This document shows, in pieces, positions 1 to 5,593 of a DNA stretch of 5,593 nt; position 1 is the first letter of the stretch; every line of letters starts with the position of its first letter. The notes under the pieces are model-generated. The model did not search any database and was not told the DNA's origin. It was given only the letters and a program-made list of their open reading frames with translations. The translations under genes were made by a program, and so were the position numbers. The DNA comes from Spirochaeta sp. (GTDB lineage: Bacteria > Spirochaetota > Spirochaetia > Spirochaetales_E > Spirochaetaceae_B), in assembly GCA_030590585.1 (NCBI GenBank), contig JAUUYD010000176.1, forward strand, positions 1-5,593, written 5' to 3'.

Positions 1-3000
1 ATTCGTTCGGTGGACGAGGCGGGAAATATCCGTCTTGAAGGCCCCTATGATTTCAATGTGGATCCTGAAACCGATATTCCCCTTATTGCCGTAGCCCATC
101 CCAGGCCTGGCGATAGAGTAGGGCGGATGCTTCCGATTATCGGTACGGCAAGAGACGATGATGGTATTTCCAGGGTTGAGGTGAGTATCAATGACGGTCC
201 CTGGCGGCCGGCTTCGGGAGCGGAAGCCTGGTCTGCGGTTCTGGATGCCGGAGCTCTTGGAGACGGACCTCATTCCATAGCTGTGAAGGCTGTTGATCTG
301 AACGGACTGGAAAGCCCGGTTGTTACAATACCGTTTGTTGTTGATACCTCAGCTCCTGTAGGCGGGGTAACAGATCCGGTTTCAGGGGCATTGATTTCCG
401 GGAAAGCGACGTTCTCCGGTTCACTGGAAGACCCGAATGGAATCGAGACGATAGAAATATCCCGGGACGGCGGAGAAACCTGGGAGAAGCAGAGGTTTTC
501 CAAAGATAAAGAAACCGGTGCCGCATCTTTTGAGGTGAATCTGGACAGCCGTAACATGGATGAAGGACCTGTTGTCTGGTGGTTTCGGGGGATTGATACC
601 CCGGGCAGTGTTTCAGAAGTCCCATTTCTGTTTTTCATCGATAATCTGGGACCGGAAGTTACTATTGAGCTGCCTGTAATCGGTGATGACGGTATGGAAG
701 CGGTACCGGGAAATATATTTCTGGCCGGCATGGCCTCAGATCTGTCAGGGGTAGTCAGTCTGCAGATTATTGCCGGGAAGAACGAAGCTGTTGATGTTCC
801 GTTAACTCCGGGTAATCCATGGTGGACCTGGCCTCTGATTCTTTCGGGGATGAAAGATAAACAAGTTGATATCGTAATAATAGCCGTCGATGGTGCCGGC
901 AATGTTACCGAGCGTAAGATTCGAATCCCCCTTGATATGACGGCAGACCTTCCAACCATTGCTGTCGATAACGCCGGAGAAATCTCCGGGACAGTCTTTT
1001 CAGCCGGAAAAGCTTTCTTGACCGGGGTGTTTGCCGACGATGACGGCTTTGGCGCCCTGAACTGGAAATCTGGTGATTTACAAGGGCGAATCGATGGTGT
1101 GGAGCGTTCCTGGCGTCTGGATTTACCAGATCTTCCTGTGGGTATAGTGGAGCTTGAAATGACTCCTGAGGACCGTTTCGGTCTTGAAGGTGAAATTATC
1201 GAAATAAGCTTCAAGGTGGCTCCGGAGGTGCCTGTAATCACTCTTGAAAAAATCTCGGATAATGCCGCTGAAACACCAGCCGCATGGGTTCCGGGCTCAA
1301 TTATTTCATCTTCCGGCGGCAGCATTCAAGGTACTGTAATTTCTGATGCCGGGAAAGATATCGTACTGACTTACATCACGGCAGGCGGTGAGGAAATATC
1401 GCTGTCGTTAAAATCCAATGCGGAAAATCCAGCCGGGAAAACCTTTGTTATTCCCATTCGAAAAGGTGAGGAACCCGGCTCCCGAAATTTTATACTACGG
1501 GCGGCAGATGGATATGGCGGTGAAGCGGTTCTTGGATCAGGATTTTACATACAGGCCGCCCCGGATGAAAATGGAAATATCTCCGATCCGCGGCTGGGTG
1601 ATGACCCGGTGAATCTGCCCCTGCCGTTTCTCAGGGAGAAAGACGGTGCTGCCATTCTCCGTCCAGATCAGCCGCTTCAAGGCTGGACTTCAGGCGCTTC
1701 AACAAGCGGTGCCAGGCTGGAACCTGAGAGCCCGCTGCTGCGGCTTCGGGCAAGCGGTACCTCCTTCACCATCGAAAGCCTGGTTCCGGGCCTGAGCGAA
1801 GCTGTAAAAGTTGTACTCAGTGATGGTTCTTCTTCCGCTGATCTTATTCTGCTAACTGATTTCAGGCTCCCCGAATGGCAGCTTGACAATCCGGATTACG
1901 GCGCCTGGTCTGCAGGGAAATTGCGTGTTTCCGGAGTTGTTGCGGATGAAGGCGGCATAGCCTCGGCATCATGGGCTCTGGAAGGACAATCCTTTACCCC
2001 GATAGAAATAAAAGAACAGGGTAACGGGAGATTTATTTTCGATTTTGAAGCTGATTTTGCCGGGCAGCCCGACGGATCTAAAATTATGATACTCAGGGCT
2101 GAAGATACAGCTGGAAACAAATCGGATTTTCAGCTTCCTTTTGTACTTGATACAGCCGCTCCCATCCTCACTATGGTGCTGCCTCCGGCAGATCGGCCGG
2201 TGGGTGCAAGGAGTACTCTGGTCTATGGGATTTCAGGGAATGAAATCCTCGACGAAGTCTCGATGAGCATAGACGGTATCGACCGGGTTATTGCTGATGA
2301 AGCATCTTTATACGCATTGGATCTTAATCTTACCGGTTTAACCCAGGTTCCTGAAACCCTCAGTATCAGGGCTGTTGACCGTGCCGGAAATTTCATTGAA
2401 CAAACACCGACAATAAATTTCGACCCGGTTTCGGATAAACCGGTTACTTACATTCAGACACCAGTTGATAACTCGGTGGTTCGCGGGCCGACGGATATTG
2501 CCGGAATAATTGATGATGATGACGGAATTGCCTCGGTGTTCTGGAGAATTGACGGTGAAAACTGGAAAAAACTACCTGGAGAGGCTTCTTTCCGTGTATC
2601 GCTGCCTCTGGATTCCCTTGTGGATGGTTCTCATCTTCTGGAAGTATATGCTGAAGATGTAGCGGGGAATGTTGGAGAAATTGATATCTCCTGGTTTGAC
2701 GTTACCCGGCGGGAAGCTGATGTTGTTCTCAGTACACCAGGTGTTGGAGTAATCACTCGGGGAGTTACGGAAATCAGCGGCACAGGCAAGGATGCCAACG
2801 GCATAGCTGAAGTATGGATATCCTTTGATAATGGTCATACATTTTTTCTGGCTGAAGGATCCTCGGATTTTACCGTTCCCCAAGGGGAAGAACCTGCCGG
2901 CGAGGATGCGGCAGTCGTCGAAGGTGAAACATCTGAGACTGAAGTCGCCGAGGGCGAAAACCTCGAAGTTGTTGAAATAACCGAAACCGCTGAAGCTGAA

Positions 3001-4731
3001 CCTGCCCCGCCCCTTGTACCCATAATTCGGGATGAAACAGTTGAATGGCGTTATGCCATGGACACCGGTGTTCTGAACGATGGTGTTCACACCATTTTGA
3101 TCAAGGTGGTGGATGGTGCAGGTGATGAAGCCCTGCTTGCCGGCTTGCTTGAAGTGGATAACAATCCTCCCCTTCTGGTTATCGGCGACCCTGATGAAGG
3201 AAGTCTTCAGACCGGATCCATGATTCTGGAAGGCCGGGTTACGGACGATGGCGGCCTTGAGACTTTCAAAGTGGATATTGAACGGGAAGGAGAAATTCTG
3301 CTGGAGTACAGCGATCTCACAGATGGAGTGTTCCATATTCCCTTTGATTTCTCCAGTCATGAACCCGGGGAAGTGCTCCTCAGGGTGGAAGCTGTGGATA
3401 TGGCTGGAAACAGCTCTGCTGTGAGCCGGAGTTTCATAATTGAGCCGGTAAGGCGCAGTGTTCCCGGTGAAATTACCCTCCCGGTAGAGGGCGGACAGGA
3501 AGGACCGTTCTTCTCATTGAATGGTTTTGTTGAAAATGCCCTGGAATCCGATACCGTATATCTCCTGCTGGATGGAGTTGAAACTGCGACTCTGGAACTT
3601 GATGGAAATGGACGCTTTACCAGGGAATTCGCCCCTGGCGATCTCTCCGAAGGCAGTCAAATCTTCCAGGTTGATGTGGTTACCGGCAGTGGTGAACGAA
3701 CCGAAGGCGATCCCCGCAGCTTCAGCTATCGTCCAACAGGATCCTGGATTACCATTGAAGGTTATCCTCCTGGAATGTCTGTCGGTGTAAGGCCCCTGAT
3801 GAGCGGCCGGTCCGGCTATTATCTGGAAGAGCCGCCGAAGAATGAATCCGATACGGAGAATGATAAAAAAGCCGTCAGGGAATTTGAGAAACTGATAAAG
3901 GAAAACAGTCCTGACAGAGTTGAAGTGAGTCTTGACGGGGGCTTGAGTTTTACTAAGGCCAAAGGTACCGAAGATTGGGAGTTTCGAATTGAAGCTGAGC
4001 GTATGGTTGAAGGAGATCTGCCAATTCTGGTCCGGGCCCAATTTCCCGATGGCTGGGTGTATTCAAGAACGCTGCTTCATCTGGATAAAACCCCGCCGGA
4101 TTTAAAACTCAACGAATCTGTTGCTGATGGTAGTTTTAACGGTGAGCTGGTACTCACGGGGACGGCTTCGGATGATCATATTCTGGAAGATGTTTCCGTC
4201 TCTGTCCGCCCTGGAAGTCTAAATCGATATGAAATTCCAAGCTTCATTCAAGGTATGTATTTCGATGTATCCGCCTTAGGTGCCACTTGGTTCAATGCCG
4301 GTCTGGGTGTTACTTTCTTTGATGATAATGTCAAACTTCAGGTCTCTGTAGGTTATGCCCCTGAAGAAGTATGGTTCAACGGTCAAAAGGAACCGGCACG
4401 TGTCTATGGTACAGCTATTGGAGCCACACTTCTGGCCAATGTGGTCTACCTTCCACTGGGGTATTTCTGGGGTCCCAAATGGGACAACCTGTCCTTCTCT
4501 TTTGCCATCGGTGCAAACTTCACTTATTTCGCTAATTTTGGTGAAAACGGGGGAGGGATGATGTCCGCCGTAGTCGCCCAAATGGAGATTCCCAAGATTG
4601 ATTTTCCGGACCGTAAGTTTATCACCTATCTGGCACCCTACCTGGAAGGGAAGCTCTGGTTCTTCTCGTCGGATGTGAATACTACGCCCTTCTTTACCGC
4701 ATCAATTGGTTTGAGACTTGGACTGCTGTAA
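1..4731 (+). CDS. Giant multi-Ig-domain surface protein with C-terminal outer-membrane barrel-like segment (5' partial)
   Basis: The frame is open from base 1 (the first codons read I-R-S-V-D-E-A-G-N, the end of an Ig-like domain) and stops at TAA 4729-4731, so the true start is upstream and 1576 residues are visible. The protein is a tandem array of bacterial Ig-like domains. Most open with a D-x-x-x-P type linker (for example residues 115, 214, 717, 1053, 1362), then have a D-D/G-G-I/L loop, a W-containing middle and a closing A/V-x-D-x-A-G-N strand. The last ~160 residues (from about 1416) are rich in Gly and aromatics with alternating hydrophobic positions, as in small outer-membrane barrels. 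Such arrays usually serve as adhesins, rods or cell-envelope scaffolds; the specific role here is unknown. Residues 521-623 and two charged insertions do not follow the Ig pattern. No frameshift or stop interrupts the array. The gene converges on the solute-binding protein gene. The Ig architecture is clear; the function is inferred. Confidence 0.93.
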   Translation: MRSVDEAGNIRLEGPYDFNVDPETDIPLIAVAHPRPGDRVGRMLPIIGTARDDDGISRVEVSINDGPWRPASGAEAWSAVLDAGALGDGPHSIAVKAVDLNGLESPVVTIPFVVDTSAPVGGVTDPVSGALISGKATFSGSLEDPNGIETIEISRDGGETWEKQRFSKDKETGAASFEVNLDSRNMDEGPVVWWFRGIDTPGSVSEVPFLFFIDNLGPEVTIELPVIGDDGMEAVPGNIFLAGMASDLSGVVSLQIIAGKNEAVDVPLTPGNPWWTWPLILSGMKDKQVDIVIIAVDGAGNVTERKIRIPLDMTADLPTIAVDNAGEISGTVFSAGKAFLTGVFADDDGFGALNWKSGDLQGRIDGVERSWRLDLPDLPVGIVELEMTPEDRFGLEGEIIEISFKVAPEVPVITLEKISDNAAETPAAWVPGSIISSSGGSIQGTVISDAGKDIVLTYITAGGEEISLSLKSNAENPAGKTFVIPIRKGEEPGSRNFILRAADGYGGEAVLGSGFYIQAAPDENGNISDPRLGDDPVNLPLPFLREKDGAAILRPDQPLQGWTSGASTSGARLEPESPLLRLRASGTSFTIESLVPGLSEAVKVVLSDGSSSADLILLTDFRLPEWQLDNPDYGAWSAGKLRVSGVVADEGGIASASWALEGQSFTPIEIKEQGNGRFIFDFEADFAGQPDGSKIMILRAEDTAGNKSDFQLPFVLDTAAPILTMVLPPADRPVGARSTLVYGISGNEILDEVSMSIDGIDRVIADEASLYALDLNLTGLTQVPETLSIRAVDRAGNFIEQTPTINFDPVSDKPVTYIQTPVDNSVVRGPTDIAGIIDDDDGIASVFWRIDGENWKKLPGEASFRVSLPLDSLVDGSHLLEVYAEDVAGNVGEIDISWFDVTRREADVVLSTPGVGVITRGVTEISGTGKDANGIAEVWISFDNGHTFFLAEGSSDFTVPQGEEPAGEDAAVVEGETSETEVAEGENLEVVEITETAEAEPAPPLVPIIRDETVEWRYAMDTGVLNDGVHTILIKVVDGAGDEALLAGLLEVDNNPPLLVIGDPDEGSLQTGSMILEGRVTDDGGLETFKVDIEREGEILLEYSDLTDGVFHIPFDFSSHEPGEVLLRVEAVDMAGNSSAVSRSFIIEPVRRSVPGEITLPVEGGQEGPFFSLNGFVENALESDTVYLLLDGVETATLELDGNGRFTREFAPGDLSEGSQIFQVDVVTGSGERTEGDPRSFSYRPTGSWITIEGYPPGMSVGVRPLMSGRSGYYLEEPPKNESDTENDKKAVREFEKLIKENSPDRVEVSLDGGLSFTKAKGTEDWEFRIEAERMVEGDLPILVRAQFPDGWVYSRTLLHLDKTPPDLKLNESVADGSFNGELVLTGTASDDHILEDVSVSVRPGSLNRYEIPSFIQGMYFDVSALGATWFNAGLGVTFFDDNVKLQVSVGYAPEEVWFNGQKEPARVYGTAIGATLLANVVYLPLGYFWGPKWDNLSFSFAIGANFTYFANFGENGGGMMSAVVAQMEIPKIDFPDRKFITYLAPYLEGKLWFFSSDVNTTPFFTASIGLRLGLL
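1561..1869 (+). other. Divergent ~103-residue segment within the Ig array
   Basis: Codons 521-623 lack the D-x-x-x-P opening, the Asp/Gly loop and the A-G-N closing strand that mark the neighbouring domains. The first half is rich in Pro, Asp and Asn and looks like a flexible linker. The second half (from about codon 560) alternates hydrophobic and polar residues and may be a small beta domain, with a short Ser-rich turn near codon 610. It sits between two more regular Ig-like domains. It could be a strongly diverged Ig domain, since its length matches one repeat, or a separate fold; I do not recognise it. Confidence 0.45.
2881..3012 (+). other. Glu-rich low-complexity insertion inside an Ig-like domain
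   Basis: Codons 961-1004 contain 14 Glu and 1 Asp and no Lys, Arg or His, with Ala, Val, Thr and Gly between and a closing P-A-P-P. The stretch lies between the middle strand of the Ig-like domain that starts near codon 900 (ending near F-F-L-A-E-G) and the W-containing strand that continues it (V-E-W-R-Y, about codon 1014). It lengthens this domain to about 150 residues. It is probably a disordered, strongly negative loop extruded from the rod; the role is unknown. Confidence 0.75.
3826..3912 (+). other. Mixed-charge, probably helical insertion inside a late Ig-like domain
   Basis: Codons 1276-1304 are dominated by Glu, Lys, Asp and Asn. The second half (K-K-A-V-R-E-F-E-K-L-I-K-E-N) has hydrophobic residues spaced as in an amphipathic helix, which is unusual in an otherwise all-beta protein. 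The Ig pattern resumes directly after it with a strand and a D-G-G turn (V-E-V-S-L-D-G-G). It therefore lies in a loop of the domain spanning about codons 1245-1361. Confidence 0.65.
4246..4731 (+). other. C-terminal outer-membrane beta-barrel-like domain
   Basis: Codons 1416-1576 change in character from the Ig array: few Asp/Gly-rich loops, many Phe, Tyr, Trp, Gly and Ala, and roughly seven or eight stretches of 9-12 residues with alternating hydrophobic side chains. Examples start near G-M-Y-F-D, N-V-K-L-Q, V-Y-G-T-A, L-S-F-S-F, F-I-T-Y-L and F-F-T-A-S. The protein ends in a strand G-L-R-L-G-L-L; the last residue is Leu rather than the usual terminal Phe or Trp of many outer-membrane proteins. 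The size fits an eight-stranded barrel (OmpA/OmpX/OmpW size range), well below the ~300 residues of a classical type Va autotransporter translocator. A membrane-anchoring role is inferred from strand pattern only. Confidence 0.6.
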
Positions 4732-4781
4732 AGGGATTTTTCCTCACACCTTCGGTGCTCCGGTACAACCCTTGACCTCTA

Positions 4782-4815
4782 CCGCGGTGACCGGGGGATT
4801 CCACCGTCACCGCGG
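4782..4815. terminator. Intergenic hairpin between convergent genes (possible bidirectional terminator)
   Basis: CCGCGGTGAC at 4782-4791 is exactly complementary to GTCACCGCGG at 4806-4815, a 10-bp GC-rich stem with a 14-base loop, 50 bases after the + strand stop and 5 bases after the - strand stop. Its place between two convergent genes fits transcript ending on both strands. Neither side has a T-run (GTGTCTC follows on +, TAGAGGTC on -), so it is not a textbook intrinsic terminator. It could instead stabilise the 3' ends of the transcripts. Confidence 0.5.
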
Positions 4816-4820
4816 GTGTC

Positions 4821-5579
4821 TCAATCCGCAGTACCGGTGAGCATCCGGGCATTGTAGAGAATCACATCCGCCAGTGTTCGGGTGCCCCCGATGCCGGGAA
4901 AGTTAATAAGCTCCAAGGCAAACGAGTCCGGTAATACCTCTCTGATCGCTGCGGATACCGGATTATGCCGGTTATCGATAACCAATGCCGCATCGGTTTC
5001 CGCCGCTTCTGCTATAAGTCTGGGACCCGGAGCTGCCGGTCCGAATTCCTTGACAACGTTCAATCCTGCTCCTCTGGCGAATGGTACCTGGAACTTATGC
5101 ACAAGCGCCGAATATCCGGCCAGACCGGCTTGAGAGGCCAGCCGGCGGGCTTCAGCAAAAGCCTCTCTGATAATCAGGATATTTTCTTCGGCCTTCCCCT
5201 CCGATTCGGCAACTGCAGCGATATCCCGGATGGATTTCTCCATAACCGGCAGGGTATAGGTCGTGATAATCTGCAGCATCCGTGTATCCGTACCTGCGGC
5301 ATTGGAACGGATGCGTCCCATCATGGCCTCATAACCACCGAAAACAATAAGGTCGGCTTCCATCAGTGCGGGGATATCCGAAGGCTTGAGATCGTAATCA
5401 GAAGGATGCTGTAATGAGGAAGGAGCCAGCACCCTGATATCTTCAAGGCCTGCCGCTCTGCAGAACGCCGCTGTCCATTCGGTAGTCGCCACGACTTTCA
5501 ATTCCTCGGAGCTGAGATTTGTTATTCCGGAGATCAGAAGTCCCAGAGTGAAGATGAATATCATAAAATGTTTTCTCAT
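4821..5579 (-). CDS. ZnuA/TroA-type metal ABC transporter solute-binding protein, divergent
   Basis: Exported solute-binding component of a putative ABC importer of the cluster A-I family (zinc/manganese/iron binding; Pfam family ZnuA). From ATG at 5579 the product is 252 residues against about 290-310 for typical members. Residues 1 to about 24 form a signal peptide (M-R-K-H then a hydrophobic core) with no lipobox Cys, so the protein should be periplasmic rather than a lipoprotein. Family marks: the strand L-K-V-V-A-T-T-E-W at 27-35, Y-D-L-K-P-S-D at 62-68 followed by A-D-L-I-V-F-G-G, the H161 region (Y-S-A-L-V-H ... F-A-R), and the C-terminal helix ending Y-N-A-R-M-L. Several usual metal ligands are missing (see findings), so the ligand is uncertain. 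ATG 5579 is preferred over an in-frame TTG at 5585 because it opens the signal peptide directly. No clear Shine-Dalgarno is visible in the 14 bases before it. Permease and ATPase partners are not in the window. Confidence 0.85.
   Translation of the reverse strand: MRKHFMIFIFTLGLLISGITNLSSEELKVVATTEWTAAFCRAAGLEDIRVLAPSSLQHPSDYDLKPSDIPALMEADLIVFGGYEAMMGRIRSNAAGTDTRMLQIITTYTLPVMEKSIRDIAAVAESEGKAEENILIIREAFAEARRLASQAGLAGYSALVHKFQVPFARGAGLNVVKEFGPAAPGPRLIAEAAETDAALVIDNRHNPVSAAIREVLPDSFALELINFPGIGGTRTLADVILYNARMLTGTAD
5508..5579 (-). other. Signal peptide of the solute-binding protein
   Basis: The first ~24 residues have Arg2, Lys3 and His4 followed by a hydrophobic core (F-M-I-F-I-F-T-L-G-L-L-I-S-G-I) and a short polar stretch T-N-L-S-S before the mature strand E-E-L-K-V-V. 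There is no Cys near the end of the core, so cleavage by signal peptidase I is expected; the exact cleavage site is uncertain because no clean A-x-A motif is present. Confidence 0.75.
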
Positions 5580-5593
5580 TATCAATGTTGTTC

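Larger units (their letters stand above)
70..4215 (+). repeat. Tandem array of about a dozen Ig-like protein domains
   Basis: Approximate domain borders in codon numbers from base 1: 1-23 (tail only), 24-114, 115-213, 214-311, 312-406, 407-520, 521-623 (divergent), 624-716, 717-807, 808-899, 900-1052 (carries an insertion), 1053-1147, 1148-1244, 1245-1361 (carries an insertion) and 1362 to about 1405 (half domain). Closing A-G-N-type strands are seen near residues 4, 296, 701, 792, 885, 1037 (A-G-D) and 1132. The Asp-rich loops begin near 52, 144, 346, 649, 838, 931 and 1082. The domains are alike in pattern but not in nucleotide sequence, so this is an old, diverged repeat rather than a recent tandem duplication. 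Borders are estimated by eye to within about ten residues. Confidence 0.8.

Noticed and set aside
10..12. GTG as the start of the long plus-strand gene
   Set aside because: The frame is open to base 1 and the codons around it read through the end of an Ig-like domain (V-D-E-A-G-N), so this GTG is an internal Val and the real start is upstream of the window. No signal peptide follows it.
270..1325. 351-codon minus-strand open frame opposite the Ig array
   Set aside because: Its product is rich in Ser, Pro, Thr and Arg with no recognisable domain, and it mirrors a clearly coding plus-strand frame; it is best read as an antisense shadow.
2572..3360. 262-codon minus-strand open frame opposite the Ig array
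   Set aside because: It lies fully opposite two Ig-like domains and the Glu-rich insertion, has no recognisable domain or signal, and the plus frame shows strong protein-family patterning across the same bases.
3514..4041. 175-codon minus-strand open frame opposite the late Ig domains
   Set aside because: Same reason: no family features, fully covered by a plus-strand frame with continuous Ig-like pattern.
4737..4741. Run of five T just after the plus-strand stop as an intrinsic terminator
   Set aside because: No stable hairpin precedes it; the small CACC-TTC-GGTG hairpin (4747-4757) lies after it, in the wrong order for a plus-strand terminator.
4965..5414. 149-codon plus-strand open frame opposite the solute-binding protein
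   Set aside because: Rich in Cys, Arg and Ser with no domain pattern, and opposite a well-supported minus-strand family member.
5583..5585. TTG as the start of the solute-binding protein
   Set aside because: The ATG six bases downstream gives a standard M-R-K-H signal peptide start; TTG would only add M-I and has no ribosome binding site.

Overview
The window holds two convergent protein genes separated by an 89-base gap that contains a strong hairpin. No RNA gene, mobile element or CRISPR array was seen. GC content is moderate, and both products are exported proteins of a Gram-negative-type (diderm) cell. A very long array of bacterial Ig-like domains ending in a small outer-membrane-type beta barrel is most reminiscent of large surface proteins of spirochaetes (Spirochaeta/Treponema relatives). 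That placement is an inference from protein style, not from a marker gene.

Region 1-4731 (+ strand) is one uninterrupted reading frame, already open at base 1, so the N-terminus lies outside the window. The visible 1576 residues contain the tail of one Ig-like domain, about a dozen further Ig-like or Ig-sized beta domains with a spacing of roughly 90-110 residues, and a C-terminal segment of about 160 residues rich in aromatic, alternating-hydrophobic strands. Two domains carry low-complexity insertions: a Glu-rich, Lys/Arg-free stretch (2881-3012) and a mixed-charge, probably helical stretch (3826-3912). The last Ig domain appears to be cut in half where the barrel-like segment begins. The simplest model is a rod of Ig domains held at the outer membrane by the C-terminal barrel, but which side of the membrane the rod faces cannot be told from sequence alone.

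Region 4732-4820 is intergenic. It holds a perfect 10-bp inverted repeat with a 14-base loop, placed where both convergent transcripts would end, but with no T-run on either side.

Region 4821-5579 (- strand) encodes a secreted solute-binding protein related to the ZnuA/TroA (cluster A-I) metal-binding family of ABC transporters. It is shorter than usual and lacks most of the residues that normally hold the metal. Its partner permease and ATPase genes, if they are adjacent, lie beyond the right edge. There is no evidence that the two genes work together; they face each other and have separate roles.
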